Source of the DNA: Thermohalobaculum sp964576075
GTDB taxonomy: Bacteria; Pseudomonadota; Alphaproteobacteria; Rhodobacterales; Rhodobacteraceae
Reading direction: 5' to 3'
Assembly: GCA_964576075.1 (NCBI GenBank)
Contig: CAZNTX010000001.1
Location: 119,932 to 183,931, forward strand
DNA length: 64,000 nucleotides
Shown here: positions 32,784-41,938 of the stretch, piece by piece
Layout of the letters: each line of letters starts with the position of its first letter
Numbering within the stretch: the first letter of the stretch is position 1
The notes under the pieces: model-generated
What the model saw: only the letters and a program-made list of their open reading frames with translations
What the model was told of the DNA's origin: nothing
Databases searched by the model: none
Position numbers and translations under genes: made by a program

Positions 32784-33629
32784 TCAGCCCTCCTGCATCC
32801 AGTCCGAGAAGCGCTCGTGCTTGTCCTGGAGATACTGCGTCGGCTTGATGCCCCACTTCTCTTCGAGCTCGATCAGCGTGCCGTCGCGGTGCCAGTTATA
32901 CTGCATGCCCGACATGAAGCGGCCCATGATGCACTCCGTCTCCTCGAGCGGCACGGCGAGGCCCCAGGGGTTGTCGTCCTCCGAGGCGAGCGGCATCTCG
33001 AACTCCTCCCAATTGCCGGAGGCGAGATCGGAGCCGATGGAGCTGTCGTCATAGACCCAGGCGACGCATTTCTTGTCGCGCAGCGCCTGCTTGGCCTCGG
33101 CATTGCCGGTGAAGGCGATGATCTCGACGCCGTAGCGCTCCTCGACGATCTTGTTGTAGAACGCGCCCTGCTTGCCGCAGACCGGCTTGCCGCGCAGATC
33201 CTCCCACTCGGTGAAGCCGAGCGCCTTGGGCGCCATGATGTTGGTGCCGGAGGTATAGTAGTTGGGCCCCGGGATGCCGACGATCTTGCGCCGGTCCGCC
33301 CGGTCCGACATCGTCGCGATGAACATGTCGACCTTGCCCTGCTCGAGGAACTGCATCCGGTTCGAGGACTGCACGGGGACGAGCTCGAGATCGACGCCGA
33401 GGGTCGCGGCGACGTCCTTCGCCATGTCGATCTCCATGCCGACGAGCTCGCCGTCCTCGTTGCGGAAGCCCCAGGGCTTGTAGTCCGCCTTGACGCCGAT
33501 CACGATCTCGCCGCGCTCCATGACCTTGTTCCAGGTCTCGTTGGTGCAGTCCGCAGCGCCGACGGACCCGGCCGCGACGAGGCTCGCGACCGCCGCTGCG
33601 ACCGCCGTGGTGAAGGATGATTTCGCCAT
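32784..33629 (-). CDS. Polar amino-acid ABC transporter substrate-binding protein
   Basis: 281 residues with a signal peptide (residues 1-25, ending GSVGAA). The class 3 binding-protein fold is visible: GEIVIGVKADYKPWGFRNED near 40, LVGMEIDMAKDVA near 61 and the hinge region LRGKPVCGKQGAFYNKIVEE near 144. It has extra Cys residues (positions near 28, 151 and 188) that could form disulfides. The binding pocket pattern suggests an amino acid but not which one. AGGAGGTGTCAC before the ATG is an excellent ribosome-binding site. It heads the minus-strand transporter operon and is divergent from the cupin gene. Confidence 0.93.
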   Translation of the reverse strand: MAKSSFTTAVAAAVASLVAAGSVGAADCTNETWNKVMERGEIVIGVKADYKPWGFRNEDGELVGMEIDMAKDVAATLGVDLELVPVQSSNRMQFLEQGKVDMFIATMSDRADRRKIVGIPGPNYYTSGTNIMAPKALGFTEWEDLRGKPVCGKQGAFYNKIVEERYGVEIIAFTGNAEAKQALRDKKCVAWVYDDSSIGSDLASGNWEEFEMPLASEDDNPWGLAVPLEETECIMGRFMSGMQYNWHRDGTLIELEEKWGIKPTQYLQDKHERFSDWMQEG

Positions 33630-33748
33630 GTGACACCTCCTGTTCTTTTCGCTCGGGGCCCGCCGCTCGGCCGGCCGGTGGCATGAAAGCACGGAAATGG
33701 GGCGAGGTCACGCCTCCTCGTCGCGCTGCGGGAGGCGGCCGGCGCGGC

Positions 33749-33776
33749 TTGCGGGCGGGGCTCGGGCGGCCTAGGT
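33749..33776 (+). promoter_or_regulatory. Candidate promoter for the cupin gene
   Basis: TTGCGG, 16-bp spacer, CTAGGT, ending 25 nt before the ATG at 33802. The spacer and -35 match the pattern seen at 28654-28681; the -10 is weaker. Confidence 0.3.
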
Positions 33777-33801
33777 GTCGGGAAACGCTCGGGAGGAGAC
33801 C

Positions 33802-34431
33802 ATGGGCCAGGACGCCGTGTCGGACCCGCTCGACGCGCTGCTCGGCGAGATGCGCCTCGCGGTGGCCGCCGATCCCGCCCTCGCGGCCTTCGCCGGGGCG
33901 GCGCTGGCGGGCCCCTTGCGGCGGCGCGCGCTCGTTCCAGAGACGCTGCCGGCCGCGGCGCAGATCGCGGGGCAGGCGGCCCATGCCTCCGAGGCGACGG
34001 CCCCGCTCGCCCGGGCGATCGCAGAGGCGGTCCCGGCGCTCGTCTGGCGTCAGAGCTACACCGCCGAGGAGGTCGGTGCGGAGTTCCTCGCGGGCTATGC
34101 CTGGGCCAATCTGGTGTCGCCGGAGGGGCCCTTCCTCTCCGACGAGATCCGGCTGAGCATCGGCACCTGGGCGGCCGGGCTCGCCTATCCGCGCCACTGG
34201 CACGCGCCGGAGGAGATGTATCTCGTGATCGCAGGCCGTGCGGTCTTCGAGCGGGACGGCGCGGCGGACCGGGCGGTCGGCCCCGGCGACACCGCCTATC
34301 ACGCGCCCAACGAGCCCCATGCGGCGCGGATGCAGCCCGGCCCGCTCCTCGCCATGGCGATCTGGAAGGGCCCCGCGCTCACCCGCAGCCCGGATCTCGA
34401 CGGGGCGGACGCGGCGCGCCGGCGGAGCTGA
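33802..34431 (+). CDS. DMSP-lyase-family cupin protein (DddL/DddQ-like)
   Basis: 209 residues. The C-terminal half is a cupin with an exact motif 1, G-x5-HxH-x3-E-x6-G (GLAYPRHWHAPEEMYLVIAG near 123-142). A second motif has GPGDTAYHAPNEPHA, supplying the last His ligand. The Tyr after the Glu corresponds to the Tyr used by DddQ/DddL to remove a proton from dimethylsulfoniopropionate, releasing DMS and acrylate. An N-terminal helical domain of about 110 residues fits this family. GGGAGGAG before the ATG at 33802 supports this start over an in-frame GTG at 33775. Real DMSP lyase activity is likely but some relatives have other substrates. Confidence 0.75.
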   Translation: MGQDAVSDPLDALLGEMRLAVAADPALAAFAGAALAGPLRRRALVPETLPAAAQIAGQAAHASEATAPLARAIAEAVPALVWRQSYTAEEVGAEFLAGYAWANLVSPEGPFLSDEIRLSIGTWAAGLAYPRHWHAPEEMYLVIAGRAVFERDGAADRAVGPGDTAYHAPNEPHAARMQPGPLLAMAIWKGPALTRSPDLDGADAARRRS

Positions 34432-34577
34432 GCCGCACAACCCTTTCTTAATCATGTCGCGCAATGATCCCCTCACCAGAAGGGGTCAGCGCCCGCTTGC
34501 CGGGCGGAAGGGGCTTGCGACGTGAGGAACCATCGCCCATCGGCAGCGATCCGCGGCCTCTGCGGGGAGGCCCGCCC

Positions 34578-35231
34578 GTGATCGAGCTCGACCGCGTCTC
34601 CAAGGCCTACCGCACCGACGGCCAGCCCAAGACGGTGCTGGACTGCGTGAGCGTCGCCTTCGAGCCCGGCCACTCCTACGCCCTCCTCGGGGTGAACGGG
34701 GCGGGCAAGTCCACCACGTTGCGCCTCGTCGCCGGGATCGAGCTGCCGAATTCCGGCCGCGTGCGCCGCTCGGCCCGCGTCTCCTGGCCGCTCGGCTTCG
34801 CCTCCGGCTTCCATCCGGGGATGACCGGGCGGGAGAACGTCCATTTCGTCGCCCGCTGCTATGGCGAGGACCCGCTCCGGATCTCCCGCTTCGTCGAGGA
34901 GTTCGCCGAGCTCGGGGACTATATGCGCAACCCCGTCAAGACCTACTCCTCCGGCATGATGGCGCGCCTCGCCTTCGGCCTCTCCATGGCGATCGAGTTC
35001 GACGTCTATCTGATCGACGAGATCACCGCGGTCGGGGACGCCCGCTTCCAGGCCCGCTGCGCCGCCGCCTTCGATGCGCGCCGCAGCGCCGCCGATCTCA
35101 TCGTCGTCAGCCACGCGATGGAGACGGTCGCGAAATACTGCTCGCGCGGCGCGCTGATCGTGGAGGGCCAGATCGTCACCTTTCCCGATGTCGACCAGGC
35201 GATCGGCGCCTATCTGAGGCTCAACCGATGA
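34578..35231 (+). CDS. kpsT: Capsular polysaccharide export ATPase (KpsT/CtrD type)
   Basis: 217 residues from a GTG with GGGGAGG seven bases upstream. It has Walker A GVNGAGKST near 39, the WPLGFASGFHPGMTGRENV block near 72, signature YSSGMMARLAFGLS near 122 and Walker B YLIDEITAVGDARF near 145. The GFASGFH/TGREN pattern and the SSGM signature are typical of ATPases of ABC-2 polysaccharide exporters. It drives translocation of an undecaprenyl- or lipid-linked polymer through the KpsM-type permease at 36521. The ATGA overlap with the next gene shows coupling. Confidence 0.9.
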   Translation: MIELDRVSKAYRTDGQPKTVLDCVSVAFEPGHSYALLGVNGAGKSTTLRLVAGIELPNSGRVRRSARVSWPLGFASGFHPGMTGRENVHFVARCYGEDPLRISRFVEEFAELGDYMRNPVKTYSSGMMARLAFGLSMAIEFDVYLIDEITAVGDARFQARCAAAFDARRSAADLIVVSHAMETVAKYCSRGALIVEGQIVTFPDVDQAIGAYLRLNR

Positions 35232-36511
35232 CCGGCCGCGAGCTAGAGGCGCAGGCCCCCCGCCCCCCCGCCGAGCGCCTGCGCGCGGAGATCGCCGCCG
35301 GCCTCTCCGCCGCCGCGGGCCGTCACGCCTTCTCCCACCGCCGCCGCCGCTTCGATGTCGGCTTCTCTGAGCGCCGCCGCCGGGCCGCGGTCCGCGCCTT
35401 CGCGGTGGCGAGCTTCGTCCTCCTCGTCGCGCTCCCGATGGCCCTCGCCGGGCTCTATTACGGCTGGCTGGCGGAGGACCAGTACGAGACCGAGAGCCGG
35501 ATGATCCTCCGCGTCAACGAGCCCGCGCGGCCCGACAGGATCGAGAACGCCACCGGTCTCCCCTCGATCGAGATGACGCGCGACACCCAGGTCGTCGCCG
35601 CCTTCCTCGAAAGCCCCGCCCTCGTCGCAGATCTCGCCCGCGGCGCCGGTCTGCGCGCGGCTTACGAAGGCCCCGCGGCCGATCCCCTCCGCCCGGAGAC
35701 CTGGATCGCCGGGGACTGGCCCGCCCGCCTCGCCCCGGACGCCAGCGCCGAGGACCTGCTCGCGCATTGGGAGGCGGTCACCGATGTCGAGATCGAGCTG
35801 CCCGCCGGCATCGTCGTCTTCGAGCTGCGCGCCTTCGACCCGGCGGAGGCCGAGCGCCTCGCCGCCGCCGCCGTCGCCCGCGCCGAGGCGCGCGTGCGCG
35901 CGCTCAACGCCCGGGTCTGGGAGGCCGCCGTCGGAAAGGCCGAGACCCTGTTCGCCGAGGCCGCGGACCGCCTCGCCACCGCCGAGGCCCGCCTCGCCGA
36001 GGCGCGCGACGCCGCCGGCGTGATCGACGCCGAGCGCGAGGCGGGCGTCCTCTCCGATCTCGCGGCGCAGTCCCGCGCCGAGCTCGCACGCCTGCGCCAG
36101 ACCCGCGCCGCGCAGTCCCGCCATCTCTCGCCCGAGAGCCCGCGCATGCAGGCGCTCGACCGGCGCATCGCGGCTCTCGAGGGCGAGCTCGGCGCGCTCT
36201 CCGGCAACCGCGTCGGCGGCGCGGGCGAGGGCCGCCCGCTCGCCGAGGTGATGGCGCGCTTCTCCGAGCTCGAGGTCGAGGCCGAGATCGCCGAGCGCCA
36301 GTTCCTCGCCGCCGCCGCCAAGCTCGAGGAGACCCGCCAGGGGGCGGAGGCCGGGATGATGTATCTCGACGTCTTCGTCGCCCCCGCCCGTCCCGAGGAG
36401 CCGACGCACCCGGATCGCGCCCTCTGGCTCGCCGTCTGGGCGGGGGGGTGCCTCGCGCTCTGGGCCACCGCCTGCGGCCTCTTCGCCACCATCCGCAACC
36501 ACATGGGCTGA
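35228..36511 (+). CDS. kpsE: Capsule export inner-membrane adaptor (KpsE/CtrB/Wzz-like)
   Basis: 427 residues with an N-terminal transmembrane helix (about 56-80) and a C-terminal one (about 397-420), enclosing a periplasmic domain with a long coiled coil (about 200-360). The first periplasmic block YETESRMILRVNEPARPD and the Pro-rich stretch PARPEEPTHPDRALWLAV before the last helix are the polysaccharide co-polymerase signature. It links the ABC exporter to an outer-membrane channel. A basic, Arg-rich cytoplasmic N-terminus of about 55 residues is present. It sits between kpsT-like and kpsM-like genes. Confidence 0.87.
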   Translation: MTGRELEAQAPRPPAERLRAEIAAGLSAAAGRHAFSHRRRRFDVGFSERRRRAAVRAFAVASFVLLVALPMALAGLYYGWLAEDQYETESRMILRVNEPARPDRIENATGLPSIEMTRDTQVVAAFLESPALVADLARGAGLRAAYEGPAADPLRPETWIAGDWPARLAPDASAEDLLAHWEAVTDVEIELPAGIVVFELRAFDPAEAERLAAAAVARAEARVRALNARVWEAAVGKAETLFAEAADRLATAEARLAEARDAAGVIDAEREAGVLSDLAAQSRAELARLRQTRAAQSRHLSPESPRMQALDRRIAALEGELGALSGNRVGGAGEGRPLAEVMARFSELEVEAEIAERQFLAAAAKLEETRQGAEAGMMYLDVFVAPARPEEPTHPDRALWLAVWAGGCLALWATACGLFATIRNHMG

Positions 36512-36520
36512 GGGCAGGCT

Positions 36521-37294
36521 ATGGGCGAGGCACTGGCCGCGAGCGCGCGCGTGATCTGGGCGGTGATCCTGCGCGACATCCGCACCCGCTTCTTCAACCA
36601 CGCCCTCGGCTATCTCCTCGCGATCAGCTGGCCGATGGCGCATATCCTGATCCTTCTGGTGTTCTACGCCTTCCTCGGCAGGGTCGCGCCCTATGGCCGG
36701 TCGATCGAGGTCTTCTTCGGCACCGCCCTCGTGCCCTTCATGACGTGGAACTACATGTCCCGCTTCATCATGCTGAGCCTCGTGATGAACCGGGCGCTCC
36801 TCGCCTTTCCGGCGGTCAAGATCCTCGACGTGGTGGCCGGCCGGGCGGTGCTCGAGCTCCTCGCGAGCCTCTGCATGCTCGCCCTCCTCGTCGCCCTCGC
36901 CCTCGCCGCGGGGATCGACCCGATGCCGGCCGATCTCCTCGAGGCCGCCTACGCCATGGGGGCGGCGCTCGCCCTCGGTCTCGGCTGCGGCCTCCTGTCG
37001 GCGGTGGTGGCGATGCTGATGCATGGATGGGTGACGATCTACACCCTCATCGTCATCGCCTGCTACATCTTCTCGGGGATCCTCTTCGTGCCGACGGCGC
37101 TCCCTGCGGAGATCGCCGAGGCGCTGGCCTGGATCCCGACCCTCCATCTCGTCGAGTGGATGCGCGTCGCCTATTACGACGGCTATCCGGAGACCCTGCT
37201 CGATCGGCAATACGTGCTCGGCTGGGCGGTGGCGACGCTCCTGCTCGGCCTCGCGCTCGAGCGGGCGCTGCGCGGCCGGCTGCTCGGCGGATGA
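36521..37294 (+). CDS. kpsM: Capsular polysaccharide ABC permease (KpsM type)
   Basis: 257 residues with six membrane segments. The N-terminal block reads VILRDIRTRFFNHALGYL near residue 13, a hallmark of ABC-2 polysaccharide permeases. The C-terminal HLVEWMRVAYYDGY near 209 is also typical. It forms the channel for lipid-linked capsule export with the ATPase at 34578. It starts 9 nt after the adaptor gene, and its stop overlaps an ATG of the downstream glycosyltransferase (alternative start 37291). Confidence 0.9.
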   Translation: MGEALAASARVIWAVILRDIRTRFFNHALGYLLAISWPMAHILILLVFYAFLGRVAPYGRSIEVFFGTALVPFMTWNYMSRFIMLSLVMNRALLAFPAVKILDVVAGRAVLELLASLCMLALLVALALAAGIDPMPADLLEAAYAMGAALALGLGCGLLSAVVAMLMHGWVTIYTLIVIACYIFSGILFVPTALPAEIAEALAWIPTLHLVEWMRVAYYDGYPETLLDRQYVLGWAVATLLLGLALERALRGRLLGG

Positions 37295-37314
37295 CCCCCG
37301 CGACCGGAGACCCC

Positions 37315-39609
37315 ATGCTCACACGCTTCACCCCCAATGCCGAGCTCGCCCGCCGCGCCCCGGGCCTCTGGGAGGCGCTCGGCCCCGACCCGCAATTCGA
37401 ACTCGTCCCCGGCCGCGCGGGCGCCCGATGGGCGGTGATCGAGCTCGCCGCCGAGGACCGCCCGCTCGACGCCGCGGTCTATCTGCGCGAGGCCGGGCAG
37501 TATTCCGAGGCCGAGCGGGTGGATTTCCCCGAGGCCCGCGCGCTCCTTCTCGTCGTCGATCTCCGCCGCGGGCCCGGGCGGCTCGGCCTCCGGCTCGACC
37601 CGGCGGAGCATCCGGGCACCCGCTTTCGCCTCCGCCGTTGGGCGCGGCGCAGCCGGGCCGGGCTCCGCCGCCTCGTCGCCGCCCGCCTCGCCGCGCGCCC
37701 CGGGCTGACCGCCAATCTGATCGGCCCGGATCCCGGGCTCTCCCGCGCCGTCGGGCGGCTGCGCCTGCCGTCCGTCGGGCGCCCCGGCCTCGCCCAGCAG
37801 CTCGGCCGGATCTGGGAGATGGCGGCCCTCGAGGCGAGCCTCGATCCCCTGCCGGCCCCGGAGGCGCCGGAGATCTCCTTCCTCGTCCCGGTTCACGACG
37901 CAGCGCCCGCCTGGCTCGACGCGCTTCTCGCCTCGTTCCAGGCCCAGGGCCCCGGCGCCGAGCTCGTCCTCGCCGACGACGGCTCGAAGAACCCCGAGAC
38001 CGCCTTCTGGCTCGCCACGCACGACCGCGTCCCGGGCCTCACCATCCTGCGGTCGCGCGAGAACGGCGGCATCGCCCATGCGACCAACCGCGCCCTCGCC
38101 GCCGCCCGCGGCCGCTGGGTCGGGCTCGTCGACCATGACGACGCCCTCGCCCCCCATGCGGTCGACCGTCTGCGCCGCACGCTCGCCGCCAATCCCGAGG
38201 CGCTCTTCCTCTACACCGACGAGGTGATCGCCGACGCCGATCTCGCTCCAGTCTCCGCCTTCTGGAAGCCCGCCTTCGATCCGATCCTGCTCTCGGGCGT
38301 CAACTACGTCAACCATCTCTCCCTCTACCGGCGCGACCGCCTCGCCGCCATGGGGGGGCTGCGCGACGGCTTCCACGGCAGCCAGGACTACGATCTCGTG
38401 CTGCGCTACACCCGCGGCCTCGACGCCGAGCGCATCCTCCACCTTCCATATCCCGCCTATATCTGGCGCCAGCGGGCCGAGAGCGTCTCCCATGCCGCGG
38501 GCTCGCGCGCGGTGGAGAATGCGCGGCGCGTCCTCGCAGAGCAGGTCTCCACCCTCATCGGCCCCGCCCGGATCGAGCCCGCCCTTCTGGACGACCTGCA
38601 CCGCCCGCGCTTTCCGGAGGCGCCGCGCCCCAAAGTCTCCGTCGTGATCCCGAACCGCGACAGCCACGCCCTGATCTCCCGCGTCGTCGCCGATCTGCGC
38701 GAGCGCACGGACTATCCCGATCTCGAGATCGTGGTGGTGGACAACGGCACGACCGATCCCCGCGTCCTGGCTCTTTACGAGCGCGAGGCCGCCCGCGGCG
38801 GGTTCCGCTACGATATCCGCCCCGCGCCCTTCAACTTCGCCGCCATGACCAATCGCGGGGTCGAACTCGCCACCGGCGAGGCGCTCCTCCTCCTCAACAA
38901 CGACATCTCCGTGATCGACCCGGGATGGCTCGACGAGATGGTCGAGTGCCTGGCCTATCCCGGCGCCGGGATCGTCGGCGCGCGCCTCCTGTTCCCCGAC
39001 GGCAGCCTGCAGCATGCGGGCGTCGTCCTCGGCCTCGGCGATCTCGCGGGCCATTGGCATTACAAGGCGCGCGCGGAGGAGCCTGGGCCGATGGGCCGCC
39101 TCGCCGTGCGCGGCTCGATGACGGTGGTGACGGGGGCCTGCATGCTCGTCACGCGCGCCTGCTGGGAGGCCGTCGGCGGCATGGATGCCGAGCGTTTCGC
39201 CGTCGCCTACAACGACGTCGATCTCTGCGCCCGCGCGCGCGAGGCCGGCTGGGGCGTGATCTACACCCCCTTCGCCTGCCTCTACCATCACGAGAGCGCC
39301 TCCCGCGGCTCGGACATCGTCGGCGAGAAGGCCCGCAGGTTCCAGCGCGAGAAGGCGGCTCTCGCGGCGCGCCACGCCACGACGGCGCGCGTCGATCCCT
39401 GCTACAGCCCCTGGTGGTCGCGCTTCCAGTCTCGCCCGCGCGTGGTGGTCGGGGAGCGGCTGCCGGCCGCGCGCAGCTTCCTCGGCTACGTGCCCCCGGC
39501 CGGCCTGCCGGCGCAGGCGGCGGAGGTGCCCGCGGCCCGTCCCGCGCGCCCGGCGTCGGGCGGCACCCGGGAGGCGGCGGAGCCGATCCCGCTCCGGCGC
39601 CCTGCCTGA
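37315..39609 (+). CDS. Two-domain family 2 glycosyltransferase
   Basis: 764 residues from ATG 37315, which has CGGAG just upstream; ATG 37291 overlapping the previous stop is the alternative. A domain of about 180 residues with no clear match precedes two GT-A folds. The first (about 183-400) has SFLVPVHDA, LVLADDGSKNP and the DxD-like VDHDDAL. The second (about 440-700) has VSVVIPNRDS, IVVVDNGTTD, LLLNNDI and later AYNDVDLCARAREAGW, the ED-like catalytic region. Such tandem enzymes build O-antigen, rhamnan or capsule backbones. Neighbouring export genes suggest it helps assemble the exported polymer. Sugar specificity is unknown. Confidence 0.88.
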   Translation: MLTRFTPNAELARRAPGLWEALGPDPQFELVPGRAGARWAVIELAAEDRPLDAAVYLREAGQYSEAERVDFPEARALLLVVDLRRGPGRLGLRLDPAEHPGTRFRLRRWARRSRAGLRRLVAARLAARPGLTANLIGPDPGLSRAVGRLRLPSVGRPGLAQQLGRIWEMAALEASLDPLPAPEAPEISFLVPVHDAAPAWLDALLASFQAQGPGAELVLADDGSKNPETAFWLATHDRVPGLTILRSRENGGIAHATNRALAAARGRWVGLVDHDDALAPHAVDRLRRTLAANPEALFLYTDEVIADADLAPVSAFWKPAFDPILLSGVNYVNHLSLYRRDRLAAMGGLRDGFHGSQDYDLVLRYTRGLDAERILHLPYPAYIWRQRAESVSHAAGSRAVENARRVLAEQVSTLIGPARIEPALLDDLHRPRFPEAPRPKVSVVIPNRDSHALISRVVADLRERTDYPDLEIVVVDNGTTDPRVLALYEREAARGGFRYDIRPAPFNFAAMTNRGVELATGEALLLLNNDISVIDPGWLDEMVECLAYPGAGIVGARLLFPDGSLQHAGVVLGLGDLAGHWHYKARAEEPGPMGRLAVRGSMTVVTGACMLVTRACWEAVGGMDAERFAVAYNDVDLCARAREAGWGVIYTPFACLYHHESASRGSDIVGEKARRFQREKAALAARHATTARVDPCYSPWWSRFQSRPRVVVGERLPAARSFLGYVPPAGLPAQAAEVPAARPARPASGGTREAAEPIPLRRPA

Positions 39610-39997
39610 GCCGGCGCGCCGGCAGGGGTGCGTCGGGCTCGTCCCGCGTGGCCCGGCCTCCTCGCCCCGATCGGACAGGCCCGGCCATCGCCGACCGGCC
39701 CGTCCGACCGGGGGGCCGCGCCCCCGCCTCGGCCCGCGCGCCCCGATCCGGTCAACGGCCGCCGCGCCGGAGCGGCACCGAGATCCCTGCCAGCGCGGAC
39801 CTTGTGGCCCCGCCGCGGCAAGGCGAGCCTGGCATGGCGCGGCCGGGGGGCGCATGGCGGCCGGGGCTCGGCGCGCTCTGGCGGCCGGGCCGGAAGAGCG
39901 CTGTCGCCGGGCGCGCGCCGGCTTCCCTGACGTCGGCAAATGCTCTATGCGCAGACCCTGGGCGTGCAGGGCTGCGACATTGAAAAGGACATGGCCG
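39610..39997. other. 388-bp intergenic region between the glycosyltransferase and MscS genes
   Basis: I see no gene here. A perfect 14-bp palindrome, GCCGGCGCGCCGGC (39610-39623), directly follows the stop, but without loop or T-run. The rest is GC-rich low-complexity sequence. The last 40 bp become A-richer and include AAAAGGAC, the ribosome-binding site of the next gene. Confidence 0.6.
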
Positions 39998-41683
39998 ATG
40001 ACCGATGCGACGCTCGGATGGAGACGCCTGCCGGGCACCCTCGTCATGGCGCTCGCCCTCGCCCTTTCGCTCCTCGCCCTCGCGCCAGGGATCGCGCAGG
40101 AGGCCGATCCGGCAGAGGCCGAGGCCGAGGCCGAAGCGGCGGAGGCGCGCGAGACGATCGGGGGAGAGACCGTGGAGCGCGCCGAGCGCGCGGCCTCCGA
40201 GCTCGACGAGGCGGTCGAGGCCGCGGAGCGCCTCGAGGCGGCACAGACCGAGGCGGACGGCGGCGAGGCCCCGGAGGACGCCGCGGCTGAGGCGGCGGAC
40301 GAGGCGGTCGTCGCGGCCGCCGAGGCCGTCGCCGAGGCGGTGCTCGACGGCGGGGCCGTCGATCCGGAGACCGGCCTGCCCGTCGCGGTGCTCGACCCCG
40401 GGATCGACACCGGCGAGCTCGAGCTGCGCCTCGTGCCGCTCACCGAGGCGCAGCTCGGCACGCTCGCCGAGGCCTGGCTCGAGATCGTGCGCGCGCAGAC
40501 CGAACGGGTGATGGCCGCGCAGGTGACGATCTATCGCACAGAGGGCCGGGTCGCCGACGCTGCCCGCGCGCGGCTGACCGAGCTTGCCGAGGTCCGCAAG
40601 GCGCTCTTCGACAAGTATGCCAAGATCGTCAACGCTTGGGAGAAGAAGGGCGGCGACGAAGCCGCGATCGCCAAGCTGCGCGCCTATCGAGCGGCGATCA
40701 TCGTCGAGGAGACGCGCACCGCCGATGCCGAGACGCTGCTCACCCAGGCGGTCGCCTGGCTGACGGACCGCGACGGGGGCATCCGGCTCGCCTTCGACCT
40801 CGCCGTCGTCCTCGTCTCGCTTTCGGGGCTGTTCGTCGTGGCCCGGCTCGTGCGGCGCGGGGCGCGTCGCTGGATCACGCGGGTGCCGAAGCTCTCGAAG
40901 CTGCTCCAGGCCTTCATGGTGACGCTGGTCTACTGGCTGGTGCTCGCCTTCGGGCTGATGATCGTGCTCTCCGGGCTCGGGATCGACATCTCGCCGGTCT
41001 TCGCGCTGATCGGCGGCGCCTCCTTCATCCTCGCCTTCGCGTTCCAGGACACCCTCGGCAATCTCGCCTCGGGGTTGATGATCATGATCAACCGGCCTTT
41101 CGACGAGGGCGACTACGCCGATATCGGCGGCACCGCGGGCACCGTGCGCTCGGTCTCGATCGTCGCGACGACGGTGGTGACGCCCGACAACCAGGTGATC
41201 GTGATCCCCAACAAGGCGGTCTGGGGGAACGTGATCACCAATGTCACGGCGAGCGCGACGCGGCGCGTGGACCTCACCTTCGGCATCTCCTACCAGGACG
41301 ACATCGGCCAGGCGATCGCGATCCTGAAGGAGACCGTCGAGGCGCATCCGCTGACCCTCGACACCCCGGAGCCGACCATCGTCGTCGGTGCGCTCGGGGC
41401 GAGTTCGGTCGACATTCTCTGCCGGCCGTGGACGCGGACGGTGGACTATTGGACCGTCTACTGGGATCTGACGCGGCAGGTGAAGGAGCGCTTCGACGCC
41501 GCGGGGATCACCATCCCGTTCCCGCAGCAGGACGTGCATATCCACACCGTCTCCGCCCCGCACGCGCTGCCCGAGGCGCCCGCCGCGCCGCAGTCCGGCC
41601 CCGCCGGGCGCAAGACGCGGGCCGCCGCGATCGCCGAGGGCGAGGAGGGCTACGAGGGATCGGGCGAGCAGGACCGCGCCTGA
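39998..41683 (+). CDS. MscS-family mechanosensitive channel with extended periplasmic N-terminus
   Basis: 561 residues from ATG 39998, chosen because a signal peptide follows (residues 12-31, ALALSLLALAPGIAQ) and AAAAGGAC precedes it. Residues 32-150 are very rich in Ala and Glu and probably coiled. Helices lie near 265-285, 305-325 and 330-350. The pore-lining helix and following beta domain read GGASFILAFAFQDTLGNLAS near 339 and MIMINRPFDEGDY near 362. The channel opens under membrane tension to release ions during osmotic downshift. The C-terminal tail is hydrophilic. Length exceeds E. coli MscS (286), as in the larger MscK-like variants. Confidence 0.9.
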   Translation: MTDATLGWRRLPGTLVMALALALSLLALAPGIAQEADPAEAEAEAEAAEARETIGGETVERAERAASELDEAVEAAERLEAAQTEADGGEAPEDAAAEAADEAVVAAAEAVAEAVLDGGAVDPETGLPVAVLDPGIDTGELELRLVPLTEAQLGTLAEAWLEIVRAQTERVMAAQVTIYRTEGRVADAARARLTELAEVRKALFDKYAKIVNAWEKKGGDEAAIAKLRAYRAAIIVEETRTADAETLLTQAVAWLTDRDGGIRLAFDLAVVLVSLSGLFVVARLVRRGARRWITRVPKLSKLLQAFMVTLVYWLVLAFGLMIVLSGLGIDISPVFALIGGASFILAFAFQDTLGNLASGLMIMINRPFDEGDYADIGGTAGTVRSVSIVATTVVTPDNQVIVIPNKAVWGNVITNVTASATRRVDLTFGISYQDDIGQAIAILKETVEAHPLTLDTPEPTIVVGALGASSVDILCRPWTRTVDYWTVYWDLTRQVKERFDAAGITIPFPQQDVHIHTVSAPHALPEAPAAPQSGPAGRKTRAAAIAEGEEGYEGSGEQDRA

Positions 41684-41938
41684 GCCCCCGGAGGGCGCTC
41701 TCGGGCGCTCGGCGGGGCGCTTCGTCTGTTGATGCGGCCCGCCGTTTCCGGCCACACTGGGCCGGCGCCGTCGACAGGGAGGGGGGCGAATGCCGAACTT
41801 GGAAAGCCCGAGCGTTCCGCGGAGGGCCGCCGCGCGCCGCGCCGCCGCCAGCGGGCGCGGCGAGCGCGGCCCTGCGCCGCGGGGCAACCCGGGCCAGCCT
41901 TTCCCCACGCCGCGGCGCCAGGACCGGCGGGGGCTCCG

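Noticed and set aside
39610..39623. GCCGGCGCGCCGGC palindrome after the glycosyltransferase as a terminator
   Set aside because: It has no loop and no T-run, and such GC palindromes recur by chance in this composition (TCCGGCGCGCCGGA occurs near 55458).
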